From positions 154,612,547 to 154,676,546 of the forward strand of contig NC_030678.2 of assembly GCF_000004195.4 (NCBI RefSeq): a stretch of 64,000 nucleotides of DNA, in the 5' to 3' direction. The translations under genes were made by a program, and so were the position numbers. The first letter of the stretch is position 1, and each line of letters opens with the position of its first letter. The DNA is from Xenopus tropicalis (taxonomy: Eukaryota > Chordata > Amphibia > Anura > Pipidae). A model generated the notes under the pieces. It had not been told where the DNA came from, did no database searches, and saw only the letters and a list, made by a program, of their open reading frames with translations. Shown piece by piece: positions 36,310 to 47,646 of the stretch.

Positions 36310-38467
36310 AAGTTTAAATTACATAAGAAATTGTTCACATTATCTTCCAGGGGACTTCCATGATTCTGTGAATCCCCCAAGGGGCCCATTGGTATGAATG
36401 GTATAAACCACTGGCTGATTTTTATGGACAAATTCTCACAACCATCAGCTGAAAATTGTTTTACCTTCTTACTTTATAAATACCCTTCAAGGTCTACAAC
36501 TGCCAACTGAAACCTACTTTTCAGATGAGCAGAGTTTTTAAGCAGCCATCCATCATAAGGCACCTGTATACACAAATATTTTTATGAATAACACTAAAAA
36601 GGGATTATGGACTAATAAATAACCCTTATAATCACTACATCTTATGGTGGGCCAGTTACATTGCTTTATGCTATGGGCAGGGTCATTACAGCAGGCACAT
36701 CACATTCTGGATTATATTAGGGAAACCATACAATTCACGATGATGCTGAAACCAGAGTACCAGCCTTACAGAAGAATACACTCCAAAGACTAAGGTTTCT
36801 ACATAAAGGATTGCCGGTGTTTAGCGCTGAGCGTGGTCACGTCCAAAAAAGGGCGCAATGGCGTCAAACTTGGCGCAGTTGCTTCAAAAAAGACACGGGC
36901 GACCAAAAAAGATGCGGGCAACAATAAAAAAAAACCACTCAACAAATGTGTTTAGCAAATTTTCTTATAATTTTGCAAATTTTATGGCGAAGCCTAAAAC
37001 TTATCTTACCATGCTAGTAAATTACACCTTTTCCCTGCTGGCAGTGCAACATAATTATCAAGGCTGATACTTGCTTGCACTTTAGGAGGAAATTATTCCC
37101 AAATAAAAGGCATTTTACATGTCAAAGTAAGCCCCTAGTCTATCTCTTAATATGTCCTGGCAGGCTGGAATATATAAAAAACAAACCAACAGGTTAAAAA
37201 CAGAATTGTACAGCATATATTTAGCATTGTTGATCACTTGGATGCCCCTAAACTGTCCATCATTGTAAGGTGCTGTTCCTTTGAAGTAAATGAGAAAACA
37301 AGGTGGGTACTTAACTACAAGGTTTTTCTTGGACACAAAACACTGTATTCTGTGTGAGACTGTGATTCCAAGGGTATAACTGGCACAAGAGAGTAGAACA
37401 CAGGAACTGGAAAGTGTGCAATCTTTATATGTTGTCAGGCAAGACAGGATCAGTCGTAGATAGCGACCCATAAGCAGCCCACACTGACACCAAGATATCC
37501 CATTAGGTGTAAACGAAGCAGGTATAGTAAGAGAGGCCAGTGGGGTGTAAAAGCTAGGTACCAGGGAGTAGGTAGAGCGATGACGAGTCGAGGTCGGGGC
37601 TGCAGATCTGGATCTACAGTAGGTCAGTAGTCTCGACAAGGTCAGGACAGGTGGCAATCAAGAATAGTAAGGTCAGACAAGGTTTGACCTGAAAATCTCA
37701 ATAGGAGAATATCCATGATATAACAGGGGAACAAGCCTGATAACCAAGCTTGTGCTTGTTTAAAAGGTCTTTAAATAAGCCTGGAAGACAGGTGTGCAAT
37801 GTCATCATGGCACTCGCAATGTCTGGGCGCACGAAGGTCGGGAAGACCTTATACAGTATGTCCTTATATATGCTTTGTGCTCATCAGCACACATAGAACT
37901 TGCACCACATGATAGCAATGAGCCTTATGATATTTCTTTACCTACTGACTGAATGATAGCTGCTATGGTTTATTCACAACATAGAGGTTTACTTGTCACC
38001 TGTACTAATTCCCGGAACTTTTCTTTTGCCTCAGGTACAAATGCTGTAAAGTTTCTCTAAAATCAAAAACAATTATGTACTTCCCGGAAAGCTAAGTGCT
38101 TGAGCTGAGCCCAATGTTTCCTCTTTGCCTCCTGGCAAACATTCAGCCTATTCTCTCTAAAATCAATTATATCAGAGCTAAAGCCTACTGTATAAACTCC
38201 TTCCACTTATTCTGACATTACAACTATTAAAATAACTTAAAAGCCCATAATTAACTGAAAAGCTATTAGGGTATGCTATATAAGGAGAGCCAAGAAGAAA
38301 TATTTGCTCTGTTGGAGAGCACTGACTTAGTATATACTGTATATCATGTTATTATATTATTATTAACCCTATACACAACAGTATAGAACAATGAGAGAAT
38401 GAGGAAAGCCGCAAAGTGCCATGTTTGTTTGCATTATGTTTTTGCATAAGTACATATGGAGGATTAG
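36310..38467. other. Intronic sequence, no gene recognised
   Basis: A 180-codon open frame on the minus strand (37115-37657) has no family resemblance, and its surroundings (GTCGAGGTCGGGGCTGCAGA) look like an unclassified interspersed repeat. No RNA gene seen. Confidence 0.4.
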
Positions 38468-39881
38468 TTGGGCTCAAGTACAGGTACTGTTTTATTATTA
38501 CAGAGAAAAGGGAATCATTTAACCAATAAATAAACCCAATAGGGCTGTTCTGCCCCAATAAGGGGTAATTATATCTTAGTTGGGATCAAGTACAGGTACT
38601 GTTTTATTATTACAGAGAAATGGGAATCATTTAACCATGAAATAAACCCAATAGGGCTGTTCTGCCCCCAATAAGGGGTAATTATATCTTAGTTGGGATC
38701 AAGTACAGGTACTGTTTTATTATTACAGAGAAAAGGGAATCATTTAACCATGAAATAAACCCAATAGGGCTGTTCTGCCCCCAATAAGGGGTAATTATAT
38801 CTTAGTTGGGATCAAGTACAGGTACTGTTTTATTATTACAGAGAAAAGGGAATCATTTAACCATTAAATAAACCGAATAGGGCTGTTCTGCCCCCAATAA
38901 TGGGTAATTATATCTTAGTTGGGATCAAGTACATGTACTGTTTTATTATTACAGAGAAAAGGGAATCATTTAACCATTAAATAAACCGAATAGGGCTGTT
39001 CTGCCCCCAATAAGGGGTAATTATATCTTAGTTGGGATCAAGTACAGGTACTGTTTTATTATTACAGAGAAAAGGGAATCATTTAACCATTAAATAAACC
39101 CAATAGGGCTGTTCTGCCCCTAATAATGGGTAATTATATCTTAGTTGGGATCAAGTACAGGTACTGTTTTATTATTACAGAGAAAAGGGAATCATTTAAC
39201 CATGAAATAAACCCAATAGGATTGTTCTGCCCCCAATAAGGGGTAATTATATCTTAGTTGGGATCAAGTACAGGTACTGTTTTATTATTACAGAGAAAAG
39301 GGAATCATTTAACCATTAAATAAACCCAATAGGGCTGTTCTGCCCCCAATAAGGGGTAATTATATCTTAGTTGGGATCAAGTACAAGGTACTGTTTTATT
39401 ATTACAGAGAAAAGGGAATCATTTAACCATTAAATAAACCCAATAGGGCTGTTCTGCCCCCAATAAGGGGTAATTATATCTTAGTTGGGATCAAGTACAG
39501 GTACTGTTTTATTATTACAGAGAAAAGGGAATCATTTAACCATTAAATAAACCCAATAGGGCTGTTCTGCCCCTAATAATGGGTAATTATATCTTAGTTG
39601 GGATCAAGTACAGGTACTGTTTTATTATTACAGAGAAAAGGGAATCATTTAACCATGAAATAAACCCAATAGGATTGTTCTGCCCCCAATAAGGGGTAAT
39701 TATATCTTAGTTGGGATCAAGTACAGGTACTGTTTTATTATTACAGAGAAAAGGGAATCATTTAACCATGAAATAAACCCAATAGGGCTGTTCTGCCCCC
39801 AATAAGGGGTAATTATATCTTAGTTGGGATCAAGTACAAGGTACTGTTTTATTATTACAGAGAAAAAGGAAATCAATTTAA
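38468..39881 (-). repeat. 113-bp satellite, about 12 units, derived from the MITE interior
   Basis: Units begin TTGGGATCAAGTACAGGTAC at about 38468, 38580, 38693, 38806, 38919, 39032, 39145, 39258, 39371, 39485, 39598, 39711 and 39824. Each contains CAGAGAAAAGGGAATCATTT, AACCATTAAATAAACCCAAT and GGGTAATTATATCTTAG. Variant pairs (CTAATAATGGG, then AGGATTG in the next unit) recur at a 453-bp spacing, showing a recent four-unit duplication. Confidence 0.95.
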
Positions 39882-39959
39882 AAAAATCTGAATTATTTGA
39901 ATAATGGGAGACAGGAGCTTTCTGGATAATGGGTTTCCGGATAAGTGATCCCATACCTG
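38468..39959 (-). mobile_element. TA-MITE whose interior has become a satellite array
   Basis: The right end is complete: GGATAAGTGATCCCATACCTG followed by TA at 39960. Before it lies the family's inner arm (TCTGGATAATGGGTTTCCGG). The middle, one unit in other copies, is repeated about 12 times. The left terminus is absent; the array simply begins at GTTGGGCTCAAGTACAGG. Confidence 0.85.
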
Positions 39960-40165
39960 TATCTGTTGTCTTATGTTTGCAAGGTTTTTTTTAAAAGGTA
40001 GCCTGATTTTGAGTATAACGGTGGCTAATTAAATCAGGTCAATATGGCATAAAAGGCAACTTGATTTCACTTGATTGCAATTTTTTTTTATTTATTTCTA
40101 AAATATTTTAAACTTTTCAAAGTATTTTGCACTTGGTATAGATTTCAGCACAAAACTGGCATATA

Positions 40166-41721
40166 CAGTGGAGGAAATAATTATTTGACCCCTCACTGAT
40201 TTTGTAAGTTTGTCCAATGACAAAGAAATGAAAAGTCTCAGAACAGTATTATTTCAATGGTAGGTTTATTTTAACAGTGGCAGATAGCACATCAAAAGGA
40301 AAATCGTTTTTGAACCCCTACCAACCATTAAGAGTTCTGGCTCCCACAGAGTGGTTAGACACTTCTACTCAATTAGTTAACCTCATTAAGGACACCTGTC
40401 TTAACTAGTCACCTGTATAAAAGACACCTGTCCACAGAATCAATCAATCAAGCAGACTCCAAACTCTCCAACATGGGAAAAACCAAAGAGCTGTCCAAGG
40501 ATGTCAGAGACAAAATTGTAGACCTGCGCAAGGCTGGAATGGGCTACAAAACCATTAGCAAGAAGCTGGGAGAGAAGGTGACAACTGTTGGTGCGATTGT
40601 TCGAAAATGGAAGGAGCACAAAATGACCATCAATCGACTTCGCTCTGGGGCTCCACGCAAGATCTCACCTCGTGGGGTGTCAATGATTCTGAGAAAGGTG
40701 AAAAAGCATCCTAGAACTACACGGGAGGAGTTAGTTAATGACCTCAAATTAGCAGGGACCACAGTCACCAAGAAAACCATTGGAAACACATTACACCGCA
40801 ATGGATTAAAATCCTACAGGGCTCGCAAGGTCCCCCTGCTCAAGAAGGCACATGTGCAGGCCCGTCTGAAGTTTGTCAATGAACACCTGAATGATTCTGT
40901 GAGTGACTGGGAGAAGGTGCTGTGGTCTGATGAGACCAAAATAGAGCTCTTTGGCATTAACTCAACTCGCTGTGTTTGGAGGAAGAAAAATGCTGCCTAT
41001 GACCCCCAAAACACGTCCCCACCGTCAAGCATGGGGGTGGAAACATTTTGCTTTGGGGGTGTTTTTCTGCTAAGGGCACAGGACAACTTATTCGCATTAA
41101 TGGGAAAATGGACGGAGCCATGTATCGTGAAATCCTGAACGACAACCTCCTTCCCTCTGCCAGGAAACTGAAAATGGGTCGTGGATGGGTGTTCCAGCAC
41201 GACAATGACCCAAAACATACAGCAAAGGCAACAAAGGAGTGGCTCAAGAAGAAGCACATTAAGGTCATGGAGTGGCCTAGTCAGTCTCCGGACCTTAATC
41301 CAATAGAAAACCTATGGAGGGAGCTCAAGCTCAGAGTTGCACAGAGACAGCCTCCAAACCTTAGGGATTTAGAGATGATCTGCAAAGAGGAGTGGGACCA
41401 ACATTCCTCCTAAAATGTGCGCAAACTTGGTCATCAATTACAAGAAACGTTTGACCTCTGTGCTTGCAAACAAGGGTTTTTCCACTAAGTATTAAGTCTT
41501 TTTTTGTTAGAGGGTTCAAAAACTTATTTCGCTCAATGAAATGCAAATCAGTTGCTATCTTTTATTTAAAGTTATTTTTTCGATTTTCCTTTTGATGTGC
41601 TATCTGCCACTGTTAAAATAAACCTACCATTGAAATGATACTGTTCTGAGACTTTTCATTTCTTTGTCATTGGACAAACTTACAAAATCAGTGAGGGGTC
41701 AAATAATTATTTCCTGCACTG
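40166..41721 (+). mobile_element. Tc1-like DNA transposon, copy 2
   Basis: A 1,556-bp element flanked by TA. It has the same family ends as copy 1, with one terminal change (TTCCTGCACTG at the right end). The left inverted repeat has lost about 58 bp between AAAATCG and TTTTTGAACCCC. The right repeat is full length. Opposite orientation to copy 1, and antisense to mtus2 in its first visible intron. Confidence 0.95.
40473..41413 (+). pseudogene. Tc1-like transposase with one frameshift
   Basis: Nearly identical to the copy 1 frame, and here all three catalytic residues are encoded: Asp in [11 protein letters not shown], Asp in [13 protein letters not shown], Glu in [11 protein letters not shown]. 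The reading is broken by loss of one C near 41014 (ACACGTCCCC here, ACACCGTCCCC in copy 1), so the first frame drifts out at about residue 181 and ends at 41138. The rest continues in another frame to 41413. The C-terminus stops at HSS exactly as in copy 1. The shared terminus and the different inner lesions suggest that each copy broke after insertion. Confidence 0.92.
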
Positions 41722-41882
41722 TACATATGTACCAGATAAAGGTTTTTGGATTGGGTCAACTTCTTAATTGTCCACAGGAGATATGGGCAAAAATTGAACC
41801 AAACTGAACCATAATTTGCATATTCAGATTACATATATATCAAATAACTGCATAATTATTAAGGTGAGTTAAGGGTGACTTT

Positions 41883-42564
41883 GGGGTTGATTCACTAAAG
41901 GTTGATAAAACAAGCGCTATTTATAGCATGCATTAAAAATTTTATCGCTTCTTATTTTTTGTGACAACGCACGATTCACTAAAAGGACAGGCGTCACCAT
42001 TAAGAAGCGATGTTCTTTGCGTTAATTAACTTGCGATGAGCATTTTTCCTGCGTTATTTTTGACCGTGTGCGTTATTTCCTGCTGCGTGCAATATATTTC
42101 GCCGCATGCTATATTAGCGCACAATATTACGCATGTAACCATTACTTTCGGAAAACTACTTTTATGAAAATGACCATTTCCCTGCAAACTGGAGGCTGCA
42201 TCACTCTGGGGCCAACACAGACTTGAATAAATCCCACTGCAAAGTCCATATTGTGTTGCCTACAGCTGATTAACTGTACTTTTCTATAATTACCGCCTGC
42301 CCCAAGTAGGTGTTAATTTTCGCACAAACTAATGCGATATTTAGCACATTTAACGCTTTATATGTGTTTGTGAATCATGAGTTATTACTATTTCTATTCG
42401 CTAATTAACGTAATGCGATAGAAATAACTGCGTTTTTTAGCGCATGCGATATGTGTCTTAACGCATGTGAAATGACTTTGATGCATCGGAACTTATTTAT
42501 CGCGTGCTTTTTAACGCACAAAAAGCATGCAATAAACCTTATCGACCTTTAGTGAATCGGCCCC
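41883..42564. mobile_element. Large foldback MITE (GGGGTTGATTCACTAAAGGT ends)
   Basis: The left end GGGGTTGATTCACTAAAGGT is mirrored by ACCTTTAGTGAATCGGCCCC. TTT flanks both sides. 682 bp, with arms full of GCG/CGC and GTTATT words (for example TGCGTTATTTCCTGCTGCG). No coding potential. Confidence 0.75.
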
Positions 42565-42569
42565 TTTAA

Positions 42570-43580
42570 GCGTATAGATATGCCTAATTCTGCAATAGGT
42601 AGTGGGATTCAGCCGCACCCAAACCAAAGCCGACTTTATAACCATTACGTATGAATTGAAATTTCAGGGCAACATTTTCCAGTGGTAAGGAAATTCCCAT
42701 CAGAATGAAATTAAAGTTTTACTAGTTTACACTTGATTGAGTCAAGTCCTTTGTGTACTGGAAGTATAGCAGGCATGCTTCCACCTTTCTTTTAAATAAA
42801 CATACAAATATTTATTAATTGCCTTCAGCATTCTGTTGTGTCTACTTTATGTAAGAAATAATTGTTGACTGGGTGTTTCTTGTTCACTGCTAATAACGTC
42901 CATGATAAAGCACTGGAATTAGAAATTATTGTAGCTCAATCCCAGGGGAGGGGCCGCCACTTGTAATTTAATTTATGCTTTGTGTGGCGTCTGCCGGTTT
43001 GTGATGTTATGACAAAGCTGTAGCCAATCACTGCCTTACAAAAATCCCATGACTGAAATATTCTGTAATCAGTCAAACCAATAGGAGGTTTCCTTTATGT
43101 TTTGATTGACAATATCAGAATAAGCACCCTAATACAAGTGCAGCAATCAACCCTAATCTAGAATAGTCAATTGAACACTTGCAATCCTTACTTTACCCAT
43201 ATGGGGGTTGAATTCTTTTTATTCAGTATATAATGATGACTTTAGTTACCTTTGTAACCTGAGCCACCAAAGTGTCATAAGAAGATCAATGGCCCTCTAT
43301 TTTAGGGTTGTCTAACAGATGACCTATGACCTGTATGGCGGTACTCTTTAAGATTATTTTCCCTTCCAGCCTATCCATGGACTCAACTGACTTATTTCTA
43401 TGACACCTGGGATAGAATTTTAGTTATAGGGAAACATATGGACAGGACTGCTCTTTCTTAAAGGGCTCAAGGGAACTCATTATCTAAAAAAGTGAAGCAG
43501 CACTTTCTTTGCTGTGTAGCTGTATTATTGGAAGCAATAATGATGGCCACAAAGTGTCTTATATTGAAACCAGCCTACAG
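42570..43580. other. Intronic sequence, nothing recognised
   Basis: No gene, RNA or clear transposon ends seen in this stretch. Confidence 0.4.
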
Positions 43581-43583
43581 TAA

Positions 43584-44042
43584 GGGGCTGATTTACTAAC
43601 CCACGAATCCGACCCGAATTGGAAAAGTTCCGACTTGAAAACGAGCATTTTGCGACTTTTTCGTATGTTTTGCGATTTTTTCGGATTCTGTACGAATTTT
43701 TCGTTACCAATACGATTTTTGCGTAAAAACGCGAGTTTTTCGTATCCATTACGAAAGTTGCGTAAAAAGTTGCGCATTTTGCGTAGCGTTAAAACTTACG
43801 TGAAAAGTTGCGCATTTTTCGCGTAAGTTTTAACGCTACGCAAAATGCGCAACTTTTTACGCAACTTTCGTAAAGGATAGGAAAACTCGCGTTTTTACGC
43901 AAAAATCGTATTGGATCCGAAAAATTCGTAAAGAATCCGAAAAAATCGCAAAACATACGAAAAAATCGCAAAGTACCGATCATTACGAAAAAAACGCAAT
44001 CGGACTCCATTCGACCCGTTCGTGGGTAAGTAAATCAGCCCC
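43584..44042. mobile_element. CG-rich foldback MITE forming a long hairpin
   Basis: The ends are GGGGCTGATTTACTAACCCA and GGGTAAGTAAATCAGCCCC, with TAA on both sides as a 3-bp target duplication. The inner arms are nearly perfect for about 150 bases, including a 29-base perfect stretch at the centre (GCGTAGCGTTAAAACTTACG) around a 21-base loop. 459 bp. Open frames on both strands are mirror products of the hairpin. Confidence 0.88.
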
Positions 44043-44045
44043 TAA

Positions 44046-45428
44046 GTGTATGGCTCTTGAATTATTATTCTGTTGCACGTCCAAACCTTGGCGCCAGTGC
44101 TTAAAACAGCTCTGAGGGGGTTAACATAACCAGATACAGGCATTAACTTGCTGTCTAACAGAATAAAACTGCATTCCATCCCAGAGCATTAGCATCCCTT
44201 CTGCTAAACAGAGGAGATCATAGTCAAGACAAAGGAAACGAAGGGGAAATGACAGTGACCTTTCCTGCAGTCATTGTGGCACATCCAAATGATTAACTGG
44301 TTTGTTTGCACAAGCGGCTATATTCTACACAATTAAATCTCAACATTGCTTTATCTTGCTGTGTGTCAGGCAAACTAAATCTATCTTGGCCACGTGTTCC
44401 TATAATGCAGGGCACTGGCGGCTAAGCAGTAACACAAACTTGTCTGCTATCTGCATTGGTGGGTTTTGTTAATTCTCTGGTCTTTGCATTGTGTTTCATG
44501 TAACAATCATAATTATGATGAATATGATAGATATGGGGCATTGCTAGCATCCTATAAGACCCAGGGAACGGATCTGCAACCAACATTTCATATAACCCTA
44601 TGGCTTAGAATTATCATTGCCTGGAAATAGGGTTATACATTGAAAAATGGAACCAATCAGTATTATAATTTCCAATAATCATGTTCTCCATGGGGCAGTC
44701 CCAAATTGCACTTGGTATGGTTGACACAGACTGTGGTCATGTCCTGAATGCTCCATTTTCCGGAGGTGCACAGTTCTATAGTAACAAAGGAGTACCCAGG
44801 GAGCACAGTGACAAAAGGGAAATGACCTGAGTGTTAGGGCTTATACCATTACTGATTATTTTATTGTGAAGGAAAGATTGAATTATTGAGGGGTACCAGG
44901 GTTCTTCCCAGCAAGCACCATGGAGCGATCCTCTTCCTGCTTCTTTCCTTTCCCAGGTACGCATGTAGAGTGAAAAGTTGAATTTTACCAACAAAAAAAA
45001 TGTCTTTTTCCCTTTATTGCACATGAGTCGGCCCTGGGGTAGGGAAGAAAGATGAAGTGGAGGAAGAAGATCACTTGATGTCAGATTGTAGAAAATAAAC
45101 CAGAGAAAAGAAATGAACTGACTGAAAGAACATGTTTCTAGGATATTCGTGCTCAAAGGCAGAGAGGAGACAGCGGAAACCTTCCCAGTGCTCTCATAGT
45201 ATCCCTTACCTGGAGTATAGCAGAGCTTTCCTTGACAAATTCATGCTGCTGGGCTATTAGCTATGTCAGACACACAATAATTCACTTACACATAAAAACT
45301 CAACATCTGTGCAGCATTCTGGAATCAGGGCAGACCCAGGACATACACAATGTAAAGTATATCACATATTTTGTCCCATATTTTGCATGTACTGTACGGC
45401 TATAGGCGCCCTCATGAATCCATCACCA
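44046..45428. other. Intronic sequence; 44150-44440 looks unique
   Basis: No gene recognised. A minus-strand open frame at 44776-45156 has no family resemblance. About 44150-44440 is repeat-free to my eye. Confidence 0.35.
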
Positions 45429-45429
45429 G

Positions 45430-45680
45430 TTAAGGGTTCTTTCCATAATTTGGATCTCCATATCTTAAGTCTGCTAAAAAAAACTTTAATTTAGTAGGAT
45501 TGTTTTGTCACCAATATGAATTCAAGCAGCTTAGTTGGGATCAAGTACAAGGTACTGTTTTCGTATTACAGAGAAAAAGGAAACATTTTTTTAAAAATCA
45601 GAATTATTTGCTTAAATTGGACTCTATGGGAGATGGGCTTTCTGCAATTTGGAGCTTTCTGGATAAGGATCCCATACCTG
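45430..45680 (-). mobile_element. Truncated TA-MITE (CAGGTATGGG family)
   Basis: Runs from GGTTCTTTCCATAATTTGGA to GGATAAGGATCCCATACCTG with one inner unit. The left terminus is missing, and the TA after the right end has been lost (GGGACATT follows). Confidence 0.65.
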
Positions 45681-45745
45681 GGACATTTATTATTGACATA
45701 TTATACAGTTATGAGTTTCAATAGTTTGTAAGGTTTTTAATGGTA

Positions 45746-46879
45746 CAGGTATGGGATCCATTATCCGGAAATTCATTATCCAGAAAGTTCAGAATTACGG
45801 GAAGGCCATCACCCATTGACTCCATTATAAGCAAGTAATTCTAATTTTTAATAATAATTTCCTTTTTCTCTGTAATAATAAAACAGTTTCTTGTAATTGA
45901 TCCCAACTAAGATATAATTAATCCTTACTGAGGGAAAAACAGCCCTATTGGGTTTATTTAATGGTTAAAAGATTCCCTTTTCTCTGTAATAATAAAACAG
46001 TACCTGTACTTGATCCCAACTAAGATATAATTACCCTTTATTGGGGCAGAACAGCCCTATTGGGTTTATTTAATGGTTAAATGATTCCCTTTTCTCTGTA
46101 ATAATAAAACAGTACCTGTACTTGATCCCAACTAAGATATAATTACCCCTTATTGGGGGCAGAACAATCCTATTGGGTTTATTTCATGGTTAAATGATTC
46201 CCTTTTCTCTGTAATAATAAAACAGTACCTGTACTTGATCCCAACTAAGATATAATTACCCCTTATTGGGGGCAGAACAGCCCTATTGGGTTTACTTAAT
46301 GTTTAAATAATCTTTTAGTAGACTTAGGGGCACATTTACTAACCCACGAACGGTCCGAATGCGTCCGATTGCGTTTTTTTCGTAATGAACGGTAATTTTG
46401 CGATTTTTTTCGGCGTCTTTACGATTTTTGCATAAAAACGCGAGTTTTTCAGGCGTCTTTACGATTTTTGCGTAAAAACACGAGTTTTTCTGCGTCTTTA
46501 CGAAAGTTGCGCAAAGTCGCGATTTTTTCGTAGCGTTAAAACTTGCGCGAAACGTCGCGCCTTTTAAGTTTTAACGCTACGAAAAAATCGCGACTTTGCG
46601 CAACTTTCGTAAAGACGCCGAAAAAACTTGCGTTTTTACGCAAAAATCGTAAAGACGCCGAAAAACTTGCGTTTTTACGCAAAAATCGTAAAGACGGCGA
46701 AAAAATCGCAAAAATACGAAAAAGTCGCAAAATGTTCGTTTCCAATCGGAATTTTTCCAATTCGGATTCGAAATCGTGTCTTAGTAAATCAGCCCCTAAA
46801 GGTATGTAGATCCAAATTATGGAAATGATACCTTATCCGGAAAACCCCAGGTCCCGAGCATTCTAGCATTCTGGATAAT
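45746..46879 (+). mobile_element. TA-MITE with four internal units, split by a foldback
   Basis: After TA: CAGGTATGGGATCCATTATC, inner arm, then four inner units of 112-113 bp beginning near 45862, 45975, 46087 and 46200. The sequence breaks at GTAGACTTA (46326) and resumes at AAGGTATGTAGATCC after the nested foldback. It is finally cut at GCATTCTGGATAAT by another foldback at 46880, so the right terminus is lost. Confidence 0.85.
46327..46796. mobile_element. CG-rich foldback MITE inserted into the TA-MITE
   Basis: The ends are GGGGCACATTTACTAACCCA and TTAGTAAATCAGCCCC. The flanks are TTA and TAA. Because the host MITE sequence is known from other copies, the insertion can be placed at GACTTA/AGGTATG with a 3-bp duplication carrying one change. 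Central arms of about 48 bp are nearly perfect (TCGTAGCGTTAAAACTT). 470 bp. Confidence 0.88.
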
Positions 46880-47230
46880 GGGCAGATTTATTAATATTTA
46901 AATTTTCATGGTTTTAGAGTTTTTTAAAACCATCTCATTTCCACAAAACCCACAAATGTCTAGTCATTTATTAAAAAACCCAAACTGGAAAAGCACAAAC
47001 AAAAAACATGCAGAAGATGCGAAAACCGCAACTTTTTTGTATTGTTGCACAAATGCAATTGACTGCCATTGACTTCATTACCTTGACAGCTTTTAGATGC
47101 CATTTTTTCTTTTATTGCAGTTTTGTCACATAATAAACAGCAAAAAATCTAGTTTTATTCAAAGCAACAAAATCATATTTTTGCACAAAAAATACAAACC
47201 ATGAAGAAAATCGAATGTAATAAATGCCCC
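46880..47230. mobile_element. Foldback element with GGGCAGATTTATTAAT ends
   Basis: The left edge is GGGCAGATTTATTAATATTT and the right edge is GAATGTAATAAATGCCCC. The interior shares CACAAATGTCT and GCAACTTTTTTG words with the foldbacks at 20677 and 49482. It truncates the TA-MITE to its left. Confidence 0.55.
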
Positions 47231-47246
47231 AATAGGAGATGCATGG

Positions 47247-47425
47247 TTCTAAATTACAAGTGGCACATTTATCAACATAAGGAAATATTGCACCAATGCA
47301 GTAACCCATAGAACATAACTGAGGACAGCCTATTAAATGTTAGGAATTGAAAGCAAATTTCCACATAATTGCTATGGGTTATTGTGAAAAATTGGCTGTT
47401 GCACAAAACTGAGCCCCACTTATTG
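47247..47425. repeat. CCAAT-palindrome repeat, copy 4
   Basis: Contains GTGGCACATTTATCAACATA, CAGTAACCCATAGAACATAA and, mirrored, ATTGCTATGGGTTATTG. Its CCAAT core is decayed. Confidence 0.5.
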
Positions 47426-47646
47426 CTGAAGTCATTTTCAGTGATCATTTGGTCAACATAAACCTTTTAAATAGGGCATTAACATGAAGTCCCCCCCCCT
47501 CCAGTGAAACTAATTCCCTATTATATAAATACACATGGATGTGGAGAAACAGAAGGCTCTCTGGGCTGAACCCCCATGTAAATATTTTTTACATCATGAA
47601 TTTCTATGAAATTTTCCGACATACATTCATTAATATATTTTGTATG

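Noticed and set aside
37115..37657. A 180-codon minus-strand open frame
   Set aside because: No recognisable domain, no codon bias and no splice context. The surrounding sequence looks like an interspersed repeat.
38468..39881. Possible CRISPR-like array because of regular repeats
   Set aside because: Units are contiguous, without unique spacers, in a vertebrate MITE. The same applies to the arrays at 11812 and 25129.
43525..44010. Mirror-image open frames on both strands
   Set aside because: They come from the two arms of the foldback hairpin. The same explanation holds for those at 46536-46828 and 21115-21498.
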